Assembly: GCF_041537925.1 (NCBI RefSeq)
Contig: NZ_JBGOSH010000001.1
Location: forward strand, 682,001-746,000
DNA length: 64,000 nucleotides
Direction of reading: 5' to 3'
Source of the DNA: Ruegeria_C sp041537925
GTDB taxonomy: Bacteria; Pseudomonadota; Alphaproteobacteria; Rhodobacterales; Rhodobacteraceae
A program made the position numbers and the translations under genes. Below the pieces are notes generated by a model. That model did no database searches and was not told the DNA's origin. It was given only the letters and a program-made list of their open reading frames with translations. Shown piece by piece: positions 44,294-53,557 of this stretch. Positions within the stretch are counted from its first letter, which is position 1. Every line of letters begins with the position of its first letter.

Positions 44294-44967
44294 ACCGGCT
44301 CCAGATAGCTTTGCCAGAGGTCCAGAACCACGTCGTCCTCGGGGTGTTCGGGCGCGGCCCAAAGCTCGGATGCGTGAAACACCACCGCATAAAGCGGCTC
44401 TGGCGCTTCGCCCAGACCATGCGCGTTGCTGTCTGGCAGAACATGCGTGCCATGCAGTCGGAGAATGTATCCCAACGCGCCCTGAGCATAGATGGGCAAA
44501 CGGGTATGCCCCCCTTCAACCAGCCGGTTTGCGGCGGGCCGCAGGGTGCGGACCGCCTGTCCTTTGGTGAATCGCGGCGCGAGCGGGCTGGGCCGGTCGG
44601 CGGGTCCGCCGCTGGCCAGAACACCGGCAACCGCATCGGCGCGCAGGGCCTTGGCCGCCAGCGCATGCAAATCCGAGGGCCCGCCATCGCTCAGATCGGA
44701 TTCGGTCAGCACGCCAGTCTTGACCAGCAAATCGGCCAGCGCGGCAATCCATTTCTCGTAATAGCTGAAACGGGCATAATCCTGAGGCGACAGGCATTCA
44801 CGCGCGTGGCGCGAGATGTCTATATTCCATTTGCCCAGCGCGCCGCAGGCCAAAGTGACCGCCAGCACTCGTGCGTGCCAGTCTTCGGCAAAGACCGGCG
44901 CGCCCTCTTGATCCGGCACCACCGGGCCATCCCCGAACCGGCCGCCCATGTCATGCACGCGGGTCAT
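44290..44967 (-). CDS. nthB: Nitrile hydratase beta subunit
   Basis: 225 residues, starting MTRVHDMGGRFGDGPVV, the family N-terminus, with FAEDWHARVLAVTLACG and the C-terminal barrel beginning FTKGQAVRTL. It pairs with NthA to hydrate nitriles to amides. Start and stop both overlap neighbours by 4 bases. Confidence 0.93.
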   Translation of the reverse strand: MTRVHDMGGRFGDGPVVPDQEGAPVFAEDWHARVLAVTLACGALGKWNIDISRHARECLSPQDYARFSYYEKWIAALADLLVKTGVLTESDLSDGGPSDLHALAAKALRADAVAGVLASGGPADRPSPLAPRFTKGQAVRTLRPAANRLVEGGHTRLPIYAQGALGYILRLHGTHVLPDSNAHGLGEAPEPLYAVVFHASELWAAPEHPEDDVVLDLWQSYLEPV

Positions 44968-45587
44968 GTCGGTTCCTCCGGCGATCGGGGCAGCCCCGTT
45001 CCGATCATACTGTCACGGGTGACCAGCGCGGCAAGTGACTCTGCCGACAGTCCCTCGCTGCCCTCGGGCCGCATGGGCAGGACCAGATACCGAATCTCGG
45101 CGGTCGAATCCCAGACCCGCACCGAGGTCTTGGGCGACAGGGTCACCCCGAACTCAGCCAGTACCTTGCGCGGCGCACGTACGGCGCGGGAGCGATAGGC
45201 GTCGGATTTGTACCAGCCGGGCGGAATGCCCAGCAGCGGCCACGGATAACAGCTGCACAAGGTGCAAACGACCATGTTGTGCTGCGTGGGCGTGTTTTCG
45301 ACCACCACCATGTGTTCGCCCTGGCGGCCATAGAACCCCATCTCGGACACTGCAGCGGTCGCGTCCTCCAGCAGCGCGGTGCGAAAGCCGGGATCGCTCC
45401 AGGCGCGGGCCACTACCTGCGCGCCGTTTCTGGGGCCGATGCGGTTCTGGTAGGTGTCGATGATCTCGTCCAGCGCCGCCGGATCGATCAACCCCTTGCG
45501 GGTCAGGATTGTCTCAAGCGCCTTGACGCGCAGCGCCGGGTCGGGTGGCAAAAGGGCATGCGGATGGTCGGAATCGTCATGTGGCAT
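44964..45587 (-). CDS. nthA: Nitrile hydratase alpha subunit, cobalt type
   Basis: 207-residue catalytic subunit. The metal-claw motif is VCTLCSCYPWPLLG; Thr after the first Cys is the mark of the Co(III) enzymes, whereas the Fe type has Ser. The second and third Cys are the ones oxidised in mature enzymes. It is the first gene of the operon; no amidase or cobalt transporter is adjacent. Confidence 0.94.
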   Translation of the reverse strand: MPHDDSDHPHALLPPDPALRVKALETILTRKGLIDPAALDEIIDTYQNRIGPRNGAQVVARAWSDPGFRTALLEDATAAVSEMGFYGRQGEHMVVVENTPTQHNMVVCTLCSCYPWPLLGIPPGWYKSDAYRSRAVRAPRKVLAEFGVTLSPKTSVRVWDSTAEIRYLVLPMRPEGSEGLSAESLAALVTRDSMIGTGLPRSPEEPT

Positions 45588-45739
45588 GGGGTCAGAGTGC
45601 GACCCCCGGCCCGCCCCTGTCCAGTGTCTTTCTCGTGATGGTGCCCATCATCGGTTCTGATGCCATTCCTCCCTTGCCCCTGCCCGCAAACTTGCATACA
45701 TACCGCGCGATACACGGCCCAAGCTGCTCAGGATTTCCG

Positions 45740-46105
45740 ATGGAAAACGTCGTCCTCATCATTCACCTTCTTCTGGCCCTCGGGCTGATTGCCGTTGTGC
45801 TGATGCAGCGGTCCGAAGGGGGTGGTCTGGGCATGGGCGGCGGCGGTGGCGGCGCGATGACCGGCCGGGCCGCGGCCACGGCCCTGAGCAAGGTGACTTG
45901 GGTTCTTGCGACCGCGTTCATCATCACCTCGATCACGCTGACGATCATCGCGGCAAAGAACGCCTCGGGCAGCTCGGTTATCGACCGGCTGGGTGTGTCG
46001 GCGCCCACCACAAACGAAGAGGGCAGCACCGATCTGCCCGCAGGTCAGGACCTGCTGCCACCGGGTGTCGGTGACACTGGCCCGCTGACGCCTACCGCCG
46101 AATAA
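45740..46105 (+). CDS. secG: Preprotein translocase subunit SecG
   Basis: 121 residues with two membrane helices (VVLIIHLLLALGLIAVVLMQ and VTWVLATAFIITSITLTII) flanking the diagnostic RSEGGGLGMGGGGGGAMTGR, and a Pro/Thr-rich tail. It is an accessory subunit of SecYEG. The ATG at 45740 begins the family's usual N-terminus; the frame upstream to 45545 is not conserved. Confidence 0.95.
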   Translation: MENVVLIIHLLLALGLIAVVLMQRSEGGGLGMGGGGGGAMTGRAAATALSKVTWVLATAFIITSITLTIIAAKNASGSSVIDRLGVSAPTTNEEGSTDLPAGQDLLPPGVGDTGPLTPTAE

Positions 46106-46131
46106 TCCACAACACCTTGCCATCTGGGAAA

Positions 46132-46156
46132 GAACCGCAACAGCATCTTGCGGTTC
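46132..46156 (+). terminator. Hairpin after secG
   Basis: GAACCGCAA and TTGCGGTTC form a perfect 9-bp stem with a 7-base loop, 27 bases after the secG stop. There is no clear T-run, so it may be a weak or Rho-assisted terminator. Confidence 0.45.
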
Positions 46157-46267
46157 CCTTGCGCAATGCGCGCGAATCCTTTATTAGTGAAGTCCCGTGA
46201 TGCAGCGGTTTTTTAACGGACCGCCGGGCACTCGAATCTTGTAGTCTCACGGGGTAGACCAACACTC

Positions 46268-47911
46268 ATGGCGCGTTTCATCTTCATCACGGGCGGGGTC
46301 GTTTCCTCGTTGGGCAAAGGTCTGGCATCGGCTGCTCTGGGCGCATTGTTGCAGGCGCGCGGCTTTTCGGTGCGGCTGCGCAAGCTCGACCCCTACCTGA
46401 ATGTCGATCCCGGCACGATGTCGCCGTTTGAACATGGCGAAGTCTTCGTAACCGATGACGGGGCCGAAACCGATCTGGACCTTGGTCATTACGAGCGCTT
46501 CACCGGGGTGGCCGCCCGCAAGACGGACTCGGTCAGTTCGGGCCGCATCTATTCCAATGTGTTGGAGAAGGAGCGGCGCGGAGATTATCTGGGCAAGACC
46601 ATTCAGGTCATTCCGCATGTGACCAACGAGATCAAGGATTTCATCTCGATCGGCGAGGATGAGGTCGATTTCATGCTGTGTGAGATCGGCGGCACCGTCG
46701 GCGATATCGAGGGGCTGCCGTTTTTCGAAGCCATCCGACAATTCAGCCAGGACAAGCCGCGCGGTCAGTGCATCTTCATGCATCTCACGCTGCTGCCCTA
46801 TATCAAGGCCAGTGGTGAGCTGAAAACCAAACCGACCCAGCACTCGGTCAAGGAATTGCGCTCGATCGGGCTGGCGCCGGACATTCTGGTCTGCCGCTCC
46901 GAAGGGCCGATCCCGGCCAAGGAACGCGAAAAGCTGGCGCTGTTCTGCAATGTACGGCCCGACAGCGTGATCGCCGCGCAGGATCTCGGCACGATCTATG
47001 ACGCACCGCTCGCCTATCATGCCGAAGGGCTGGATCAGGCGGTTCTGGACGCGTTCCAGATCAGCCCCGCCCCGAAACCCGATCTGGCCAAATGGGAGGA
47101 TGTCAGCGACCGCATCCACAATGCCGAAGGTCAGGTGAAAGTGGCCATTGTCGGCAAATACACCCAGCTTGAGGACGCCTATAAGTCGATCGCCGAGGCA
47201 CTGACCCATGGCGGCATGGCCAACCGGGTGCGCGTCAAGGTCGAGTGGGTCGATGCCGAAGTGTTCGACTGCGAAGACGCCGCGCCGCATCTGGAAGGCT
47301 ATCACGCCATCCTCGTGCCCGGCGGCTTTGGCGAGCGCGGCACCGAAGGCAAGATCAAGGCGGCGCAATATGCCCGCGAGAACAACGTACCCTATCTGGG
47401 CATCTGTTTGGGCATGCAGATGGCGGTGATTGAGGCGGCGCGCAATGTGGCTGGGATTGCCAAGGCGGGCTCCGAAGAGTTCGACCACGAGGCGGGCCAG
47501 AAACGGTTCGAACCGGTGGTCTATCACCTCAAGGAATGGGTGCAGGGCAACCACAAGGTCGAACGCAAGGTGGGCGACGACAAGGGCGGCACCATGCGGC
47601 TGGGCGCCTATGACGCGGCCCTGAGCGATGGGTCTCTGGTGGCGTCGGTCTATGGCTCAACCGCCATCGAAGAACGCCATCGCCATCGTTACGAGGTGGA
47701 TATCAAGTACCGCGACAAGCTGGAAAAGGCGGGGCTGAAGTTTTCCGGCATGTCGCCGGATGGCCGCCTGCCCGAGATCGTGGAATGGGCGGATCACCCG
47801 TGGTTCATCGGCGTACAGTTCCACCCCGAGCTGAAGTCGAAGCCATTCCAGCCGCACCCGCTTTTTGCCGATTTCGTGCGCGCCGCCAAAGAAAGCTCGC
47901 GGCTGGTCTGA
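46268..47911 (+). CDS. pyrG: CTP synthase
   Basis: 547-residue enzyme making CTP from UTP. The N-terminal synthase domain starts FIFITGGVVSSLGKGLASA; the C-terminal amidotransferase has the nucleophile in LGICLGMQMAVIEAARN and the catalytic His-Glu in VQFHPELKSKP. secG-pyrG order is common in the group. Confidence 0.98.
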   Translation: MARFIFITGGVVSSLGKGLASAALGALLQARGFSVRLRKLDPYLNVDPGTMSPFEHGEVFVTDDGAETDLDLGHYERFTGVAARKTDSVSSGRIYSNVLEKERRGDYLGKTIQVIPHVTNEIKDFISIGEDEVDFMLCEIGGTVGDIEGLPFFEAIRQFSQDKPRGQCIFMHLTLLPYIKASGELKTKPTQHSVKELRSIGLAPDILVCRSEGPIPAKEREKLALFCNVRPDSVIAAQDLGTIYDAPLAYHAEGLDQAVLDAFQISPAPKPDLAKWEDVSDRIHNAEGQVKVAIVGKYTQLEDAYKSIAEALTHGGMANRVRVKVEWVDAEVFDCEDAAPHLEGYHAILVPGGFGERGTEGKIKAAQYARENNVPYLGICLGMQMAVIEAARNVAGIAKAGSEEFDHEAGQKRFEPVVYHLKEWVQGNHKVERKVGDDKGGTMRLGAYDAALSDGSLVASVYGSTAIEERHRHRYEVDIKYRDKLEKAGLKFSGMSPDGRLPEIVEWADHPWFIGVQFHPELKSKPFQPHPLFADFVRAAKESSRLV

Positions 47912-47930
47912 CGGGCCTGGTCTGACGGGC
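47903..47930. repeat. 14-bp tandem duplication across the pyrG stop
   Basis: Two identical 14-base units starting CTGGTCTGACG lie head to tail (47903-47916, 47917-47930). The first contains the pyrG stop codon TGA. It is probably a slippage product without effect on the protein. Confidence 0.8.
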
Positions 47931-47939
47931 CCGGGACGC

Positions 47940-48974
47940 TCAGCCGCCCCAGGTATCGCGTAGCACGCGCATCCAGTTCGACCAGCATATCCGTTCGATC
48001 CGGTCGGCAGTGTAGCCATGGCGTTCCATGGCTGCGATCAGCGCGGGCAGTTTCTCGGCCCCATTCAGCCACAGCGGTGGGGTGCAGCCGTCGAAATCAG
48101 ACCCAAGCACCACGCCCTCTTCACCCATCGCACCCAGCAGATGGTCGAGATGCGCCATCACTACCGCTTCGGGGATATCCGGGTTCGGCTGCCCGTCGGG
48201 ACGCAGGAAGGTGCTTTCGAAGTTCAGGCCGACCACGCCGCCGCTCTGCGCCATAAACATCAGCTGCGCATCGGTCAGGTTGCGGGCATGCGGGCTGATC
48301 GCATGGGCGTTGGAATGAGTCGCAACAAGCGGAGCATTGCTGATCGCCGCCACGTCCCGCACACCCGCCATATTGAGGTGGCTGAGGTCCACCATCACGC
48401 GCATCTCGTTGCACTTCTCGACCAGCACATGACCCGCTGCCGTCAGGCCCGGCCCGGTATCACCGTCGGAGGGGTAGCGGAACGGTACGCCGTGACCGAA
48501 TCGATTCGGCCGGCTCCAGACCGGGCCGAGTGAGCGTAACCCTTGCTCATACAGCCAATCCAGTTCCCGCAGGCTGTCGCTTATTGCTTCGGCCCCTTCC
48601 ATATGCAGGATCGCCGCGATCTTGCCGTGCTGCCGCGCGGCCTCGATCTCGGCCACGGAGCGACATAAATTCAGCGCCCGAAGCCGCTGTAACTCCTCAA
48701 GAATATCCGCCTGTTCTCGCGCCACGCGCCACGCGTCTTCCTGAGCGATCTCGGCAGGCATTGGCAGATCATAGGCACCGTCGATACCGTCGAAATCAGT
48801 CGTACCGGGTGAAGCCACCCAGATCGCAAAGAACCCGCCTCCGAATCCACCCATTGCGGCGCGTGCGGTGTCCAGCTGCCCGGAAAGGCCAGTCCCGAAT
48901 GAAGGGGCCGCCGCGACGCCGCCTGCCTCAAAAAGCTCGGTCAGAACGTCATTGTGTCCGTCAAATATCAGCAT
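47940..48974 (-). CDS. Membrane dipeptidase-like hydrolase (peptidase M19)
   Basis: 344-residue zinc hydrolase of the renal dipeptidase family. Metal ligands appear in order: DGHNDVL (first His and Asp), HMEGAEA (bridging Glu), DLSHLN and THSNAHAISPH (second-site His residues), and GSDFDG (Asp). Bacterial members cleave dipeptides, sometimes with D-residues. I prefer the ATG at 48974, which begins MLIFDGHND; a GTG at 49049 could add 25 residues. It converges on pyrG. Confidence 0.87.
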   Translation of the reverse strand: MLIFDGHNDVLTELFEAGGVAAAPSFGTGLSGQLDTARAAMGGFGGGFFAIWVASPGTTDFDGIDGAYDLPMPAEIAQEDAWRVAREQADILEELQRLRALNLCRSVAEIEAARQHGKIAAILHMEGAEAISDSLRELDWLYEQGLRSLGPVWSRPNRFGHGVPFRYPSDGDTGPGLTAAGHVLVEKCNEMRVMVDLSHLNMAGVRDVAAISNAPLVATHSNAHAISPHARNLTDAQLMFMAQSGGVVGLNFESTFLRPDGQPNPDIPEAVVMAHLDHLLGAMGEEGVVLGSDFDGCTPPLWLNGAEKLPALIAAMERHGYTADRIERICWSNWMRVLRDTWGG

Positions 48975-49102
48975 CTGTGCAGCCTGATCCAAATCCGGCA
49001 AGGGAACAAGCGGCGAGCGCAAACGGGCGCAACTTTCGGGCGAATTCACTCAGCGCGTAGTTCGCGCTTGGCGGCCCGCGTTTTCCGCGATAATTTTCGC
49101 CC

Positions 49103-49558
49103 ATGTTGAAAAAGTTCTTCCAGGCGTTTCGCCCGACCGCGCCCGCGCCCCTGCCCGATCCCGATGCCGAACTGGCCCTCGGGGCGCTGCTGGTGCGGGT
49201 GGCGCAATCCGACCGGGACTACCAGGTCGAAGAGATCAGCCTGATCGACCGCATTCTGGCCCGGCTCTATCAGCATAACGCGATCGAGGCCGCCAAAGTG
49301 CGCGCCACCTGCGAGAAACTGCACGCCGCCGCCCCCGACACCGATACGTTTGGCAAGCTGATACGCGAGACCACCGGCCTGACCGAACGGCTCGCCGCCA
49401 TCGAGGCGCTGTGGGAGGTCGTGCTGGCCGATGGCGAGCAGAAGGAAGGCGAGCTAAAGATCGTGGAAGAGGCCCGCATTGCCATGGGGTTGAGCTATAA
49501 TGACAGTCAGGCCGCGCGCCGCCGCGTGATGGACCGTGTCGCACAGGCCCTTGGCTGA
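49103..49558 (+). CDS. TerB-like protein, copy 1
   Basis: 151-residue all-helical TerB-fold protein with two negatively charged helix pairs: ALLVRVAQSDRDYQVEEISL and ALWEVVLADGEQKEGELKIV, the usual metal-binding placement. TerB proteins occur in tellurite-resistance and stress systems, but no other ter gene is nearby. Copy 2 follows 27 bases downstream. Promoter and ribosome site are weak. Confidence 0.85.
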   Translation: MLKKFFQAFRPTAPAPLPDPDAELALGALLVRVAQSDRDYQVEEISLIDRILARLYQHNAIEAAKVRATCEKLHAAAPDTDTFGKLIRETTGLTERLAAIEALWEVVLADGEQKEGELKIVEEARIAMGLSYNDSQAARRRVMDRVAQALG

Positions 49559-49585
49559 TCTGTCTGACGCTTCTATATCTGTCTC

Positions 49586-50023
49586 ATGTTCAAGGATTTC
49601 CTCTCCCGCCTGACCCAGGAAACGCCAGACGATCTGGCCGAACCTGACGCGCGCCTGGCGCTGACCGCGCTGCTGGTGCGGATCGCACGCTCTGACAATG
49701 ACTATGCCGACGCCGAGATTCGCCGCATCGACAAGATCATCGAGGCGCGTTACGGGCTGAGCCCCTTCGAGGCGGCACATCTGCGTGGCCAGGCCGAAAC
49801 GCTGGAAACCGAAGCACCCGACACGGTGCGCTTTACCCGCGCCATAAAGGAGGCGGTGCCTTACGACCACCGCAAGGCCGTGGTCGAGGTGGCCTGGTCA
49901 GTGGTTCTGGCCGACGGAGAACGCAGCAAAGAGGAAGATTCGCTGCTGCGGCTGGTCTCCAGTCTACTGGGAGTGAATGATCGGGATTCCGCCATCGCCC
50001 GCCACAAGGCCGCGCGCAGCTAA
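49586..50023 (+). CDS. TerB-like protein, copy 2
   Basis: 145-residue paralogue of the preceding gene with the same blocks: ALLVRIARSDNDYADAEIRR and VAWSVVLADGERSKEEDSLL. The two are clearly homologous but diverged, so the duplication is old. A terminator follows at 50088-50133. Confidence 0.85.
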   Translation: MFKDFLSRLTQETPDDLAEPDARLALTALLVRIARSDNDYADAEIRRIDKIIEARYGLSPFEAAHLRGQAETLETEAPDTVRFTRAIKEAVPYDHRKAVVEVAWSVVLADGERSKEEDSLLRLVSSLLGVNDRDSAIARHKAARS

Positions 50024-50087
50024 CCGGTAATGGCTGCGCGCACCCCGGTTCGCACCAAGACGCTGGATTAAGCAACAAGCGCCGAAT

Positions 50088-50133
50088 CCGCCTGTGCCGA
50101 TGCTCGAATCGGTGCATTCAGGGGCGGTTTTTT
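50088..50133 (+). terminator. Intrinsic terminator after the terB pair
   Basis: CCGCC/GGCGG enclose an inner hairpin (GCCGAT/ATCGGT), followed by six T. It separates the terB pair from the ABC importer operon. Confidence 0.85.
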
Positions 50134-50208
50134 GCGTTTTGCACATTGCATTACACCAATTTTTCCGACCTAGTAGCGCATTAACAGCTCACAACATACG
50201 GACCCGTC

Positions 50209-50985
50209 GTGTCAGACAGCCCTCCCGTCATCCAGATCAGGAACCTTCACAAAAGCTTTGGGCAGCTCGAAGTCCTCAAAGGGGTGGATGTCACGGCCCA
50301 TCGGGGCGACGTTGTTTCACTGATCGGATCGTCGGGATCGGGCAAATCCACGCTTCTGCGCTGCTGCAACCTGCTGGAGCACAGCCAGGAAGGCGAGATC
50401 CTGTTCAAGGACGAGCCGGTGCGCTGGCGGGGGAATGGGCACAACCGCCACCCTGCCGATCCCAAACAAGTGCTGCGCATCCGCACCAATCTGAGCATGG
50501 TATTCCAGCAGTTCAATCTGTGGGCGCATATGACCATCCTGCAAAACGTGATGGAGGCCCCGGTGACCGTGCTGGGCCGCGACCGGCACGAGGTCGAGGA
50601 CAGTGCCCGCAAATACCTGCAAAAGGTTGGTATCGGTGACAAATGCGATGTCTATCCCGCCCAGCTTTCCGGCGGCCAGCAGCAGCGCGCCGCCATCGCG
50701 CGGGGCCTGTGCATGGAGCCTGAGGCGCTTTTGTTCGACGAACCGACCTCTGCGCTCGACCCCGAGCTTGAGCAGGAAGTGATCAAGGTGATCAAGGATC
50801 TTGCCGCCGAGGGTCGCACGATGATTATCGTCACCCATGACATGAAGATGGCCGCCGATATCTCAAGCCACGTGGTTTTCCTGCATCAGGGGCTGATCGA
50901 AGAAGAAGGCGCGCCCGAAAAACTGTTCGGCGCACCCGAATCCGAACGCTTGCGGGGCTTCCTTTCCGCCACGCAGGCTGCATAA
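50209..50985 (+). CDS. Polar amino-acid ABC importer, ATP-binding protein
   Basis: 258-residue ATPase of the HisP/GlnQ group: Walker A GSSGSGKST, Q-loop FQQFNLWAHMT, signature LSGGQQQRAAIARGL, Walker B LLFDEPTSALDPE and H-loop VTHDM. It starts with GTG. It is the first gene of the run ending at 56973 and energises the two permeases at 51854-53547. Confidence 0.95.
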   Translation: MSDSPPVIQIRNLHKSFGQLEVLKGVDVTAHRGDVVSLIGSSGSGKSTLLRCCNLLEHSQEGEILFKDEPVRWRGNGHNRHPADPKQVLRIRTNLSMVFQQFNLWAHMTILQNVMEAPVTVLGRDRHEVEDSARKYLQKVGIGDKCDVYPAQLSGGQQQRAAIARGLCMEPEALLFDEPTSALDPELEQEVIKVIKDLAAEGRTMIIVTHDMKMAADISSHVVFLHQGLIEEEGAPEKLFGAPESERLRGFLSATQAA

Positions 50986-51018
50986 ATCAAAACACGACCA
51001 AAATAAGGGGAGAAACCT

Positions 51019-51765
51019 ATGAAGAAACTGATTCTGACCACCGCCGCTCTGGCGCTTAGCGCTGGCATGGCGATGGCCGACACCGTGCGGATGGGCACCG
51101 AGGGCGCCTATCCTCCGTATAATTTCATCAATGACGCGGGCGAGGTCGACGGATTCGAGCGCGAAGTGGGCGACGAGCTGTGCAAGCGCGCCGGTCTGAC
51201 CTGCGAATGGGTCAAGAATGACTGGGATTCAATCATTCCGAATCTGGTCTCGGGCAACTACGACACCATCATCGCCGGGATGTCGATCACACCCGAGCGT
51301 GACGAAGTCATCGACTTTACCCAGGACTACTTCCCGCCCGCCGCCTCGGCCTATGTCGGTGCAAGCGCGGATGCGGATATTGCGGATGTTGTCGCAGCCC
51401 AGACCGCCACGCTGCAGGCGGGCTTCGTCGCCGATAGCGGCGCAACACTGGTCGAGTTCGCCACGCCGGAAGAAACCATCGCTGCTGTCCGCAACGGCGA
51501 AGCCTCGGCGGTATTTGCCGACAAGGACTTTCTGGTGCCGATCGTCGAGGAATCCAACGGCGAGCTGATGTTCGTTGGCGAAGATGTCGCGCTTGGCTCA
51601 GGGATCGGCGTCGGCGTGCGGGAATCGGATGGTGAGCTGAAAGGCAAGCTCGACGAGGCAATCACCTCGATGAAGGCGGATGGTTCGCTGACTGCGCTGA
51701 TCAAGAAATGGTTCGGCGAAGGAGCGGTGACCTATGGCGAAGACGGTACCGTCGTCACCAACTAA
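51019..51765 (+). CDS. Basic amino-acid-type ABC substrate-binding protein
   Basis: 248-residue periplasmic protein with a signal peptide (1-20, ending AMAMADT) and the family-3 solute-binding fold: RMGTEGAYPPYNFINDAGEV near the start and GMSITPERDEVIDFTQDYF in the middle. The features fit Lys/Arg/ornithine-binding proteins, but an amine or another cationic ligand is equally possible given the downstream genes. Confidence 0.92.
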   Translation: MKKLILTTAALALSAGMAMADTVRMGTEGAYPPYNFINDAGEVDGFEREVGDELCKRAGLTCEWVKNDWDSIIPNLVSGNYDTIIAGMSITPERDEVIDFTQDYFPPAASAYVGASADADIADVVAAQTATLQAGFVADSGATLVEFATPEETIAAVRNGEASAVFADKDFLVPIVEESNGELMFVGEDVALGSGIGVGVRESDGELKGKLDEAITSMKADGSLTALIKKWFGEGAVTYGEDGTVVTN

Positions 51766-51853
51766 GACTTTGGTCTTCGGGTTCGGCGCGGATCGCGCCG
51801 GCCCCGTTTCGGAGCTCTCCGACAGGCGCGTTCCAGGTTTTGAAAGCTGACAC

Positions 51854-52741
51854 ATGTTTTCCTTTTGCGCCGATCCTGACGCTCTTGGCACGGTCCGCTG
51901 GTTCTCCTGCTATCTGACCAACGGCGTGCACATGTCCTTCTACCTGTCCTTCGTGAAGGTGTTGGCTCTGCTGGCGATCACGGCCCCGGTGGCGCTGAGC
52001 TTCGGTTTTGCTGGCGCGATGGCAGCGCGCTCGCATGTCTTTCCGGTCAGTTGGCTGGGCAAAGGGTATATCGCGATCGTACGCGGCGTGCCCGACATCG
52101 CCTTTTTCCTGTTCTTCGTGATTGCGCTGGATCAGGGCTTCGAATGGATGCGCCATCAGATCCTGTGCCCGGACTGGGACGCGCCGATTCGGCAGGGAAA
52201 TGATTTCCTTGTTTGCTCAAATGCCAAACTGCCCCTTGGGTCCGCCCCGCAATGGGTGCATCAAACCTATAGCTTCTTCCTGGCGGTCATCACCTTTTCA
52301 ATCGTCTTTGGCGCCTTTGCCGCAAATGTCCTTTATGGTGGCATGCGCGCGGTGCCTCATCCGCAGCTTGAAACCGCAGAGGCCTATGGCATGTCCCGCC
52401 GCCAGACCTTCTGGCGGGTGCTCGTGCCGCAGATGTGGGTCTATGCCCTGCCCGGCCTAAGCAATCTGTGGCTGGTGCTGATCAAGGCTACGCCGCTGCT
52501 GTTCCTCCTGGGGATCGAAGACATCGTCTACTGGGCGAGAGAACTGGGTGGCACCAAGACGTCACGGTTCACGGACTATCCCCATCCCGACTGGCGCATG
52601 TGGTATTTCCTGTTCTTGCTGGTGTTCTACCTGGGCTTCACCCGCGTCTCAGAAATCGTTCTGGAAAAGCTAATGGTACGCCTGTCGCATGGTCAGGCGA
52701 CCACCGGCGGTGAAGCGTTGCGCAAGCAGGTGACGGCATGA
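51854..52741 (+). CDS. Amino-acid ABC importer permease (HisQ-like)
   Basis: 295-residue inner-membrane protein with the EAA loop ETAEAYGMSRRQTFWRVLVP that contacts the ATPase, and RGVPDIAFFLFFV typical of the family. An insertion between the early helices (about residues 95-130, with several Cys) makes it longer than HisQ. The stop overlaps the next permease start (ATGA). Confidence 0.93.
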   Translation: MFSFCADPDALGTVRWFSCYLTNGVHMSFYLSFVKVLALLAITAPVALSFGFAGAMAARSHVFPVSWLGKGYIAIVRGVPDIAFFLFFVIALDQGFEWMRHQILCPDWDAPIRQGNDFLVCSNAKLPLGSAPQWVHQTYSFFLAVITFSIVFGAFAANVLYGGMRAVPHPQLETAEAYGMSRRQTFWRVLVPQMWVYALPGLSNLWLVLIKATPLLFLLGIEDIVYWARELGGTKTSRFTDYPHPDWRMWYFLFLLVFYLGFTRVSEIVLEKLMVRLSHGQATTGGEALRKQVTA

Positions 52742-53547
52742 AAGACTGCATCCAGACCATTCAGGATTACGGCCTGCGATCGCTGGGCATTGGCGAGCGG
52801 CGGCTACCGACGTCGGATTTCACCTTGTGCGAGCAGTTCACGCTGATCGGCTCGGGCATGATGTGGAATATCTATTTCGGGATCATGGCGCTGACCACCG
52901 GGTTCCTGCTGGCCACCGCGCTGGCGGTCGGAAAATCCTCAAAGAACCGCTATTTCCGCAAACCGGCGCAATGGTTCATCTTTCTCTTTCGCGGCTCGCC
53001 GCTCTTCATCCAGTTCTTCTTTGCGTATTTCCTGTTCCTGTCGCTGAAGAAAACCAACCCGATGTTCGACGCCTTCACTTCGGCCTGGCTGGGGGCGTTG
53101 ATTGTCTTGTTCCTGAACACCGCCGCCTATTCGGGCGAGATATTCTACGGCGCGCTGCGCTCGATCCCCAAAGGTGATGTCGAGGCCGCTGATGCCTATG
53201 GCCTAAGCGGCTGGGCGCGGTTCCGCCGGGTGATCTGGCCCACCATGCTGCGGCTGGCCTGGCCCGCCTACACAAATGAGGCGATCTTTCTGTTCCAGGC
53301 CACAACGCTGGTCTTTTTCTCGGCCTTTCCCGCCTGGCGGCAAGAGGGCGATGCGCTTTATTATGCCAGCTATTTCGCGGACAAGACCTTCAATCCGTTC
53401 ATTCCCTACCCGATCCTGGCCTTCTACTTCATCCTCTTCACGCTCTTCATCGTCTGGGTGTTCGGGCGGATCAATACACGGCTGAACCGGCACCTGCCGC
53501 AGGGGCAGAAGAAAAAGCTGCGGCTGCGGCTGAATCTGGCGCGCTGA
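52738..53547 (+). CDS. Amino-acid ABC importer permease (HisM-like)
   Basis: 269-residue second permease with IFLFRGSPLFIQFFFAYFLF and the EAA loop EAADAYGLSGWARFRRVIWP. It forms the heterodimeric channel with the preceding protein. A Lys/Arg-rich C-terminus is followed 10 bases later by a glutamine-synthetase-like gene, so the transporter and the enzymes are one transcript. Confidence 0.94.
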   Translation: MKDCIQTIQDYGLRSLGIGERRLPTSDFTLCEQFTLIGSGMMWNIYFGIMALTTGFLLATALAVGKSSKNRYFRKPAQWFIFLFRGSPLFIQFFFAYFLFLSLKKTNPMFDAFTSAWLGALIVLFLNTAAYSGEIFYGALRSIPKGDVEAADAYGLSGWARFRRVIWPTMLRLAWPAYTNEAIFLFQATTLVFFSAFPAWRQEGDALYYASYFADKTFNPFIPYPILAFYFILFTLFIVWVFGRINTRLNRHLPQGQKKKLRLRLNLAR

Positions 53548-53557
53548 AGGGAACCCG

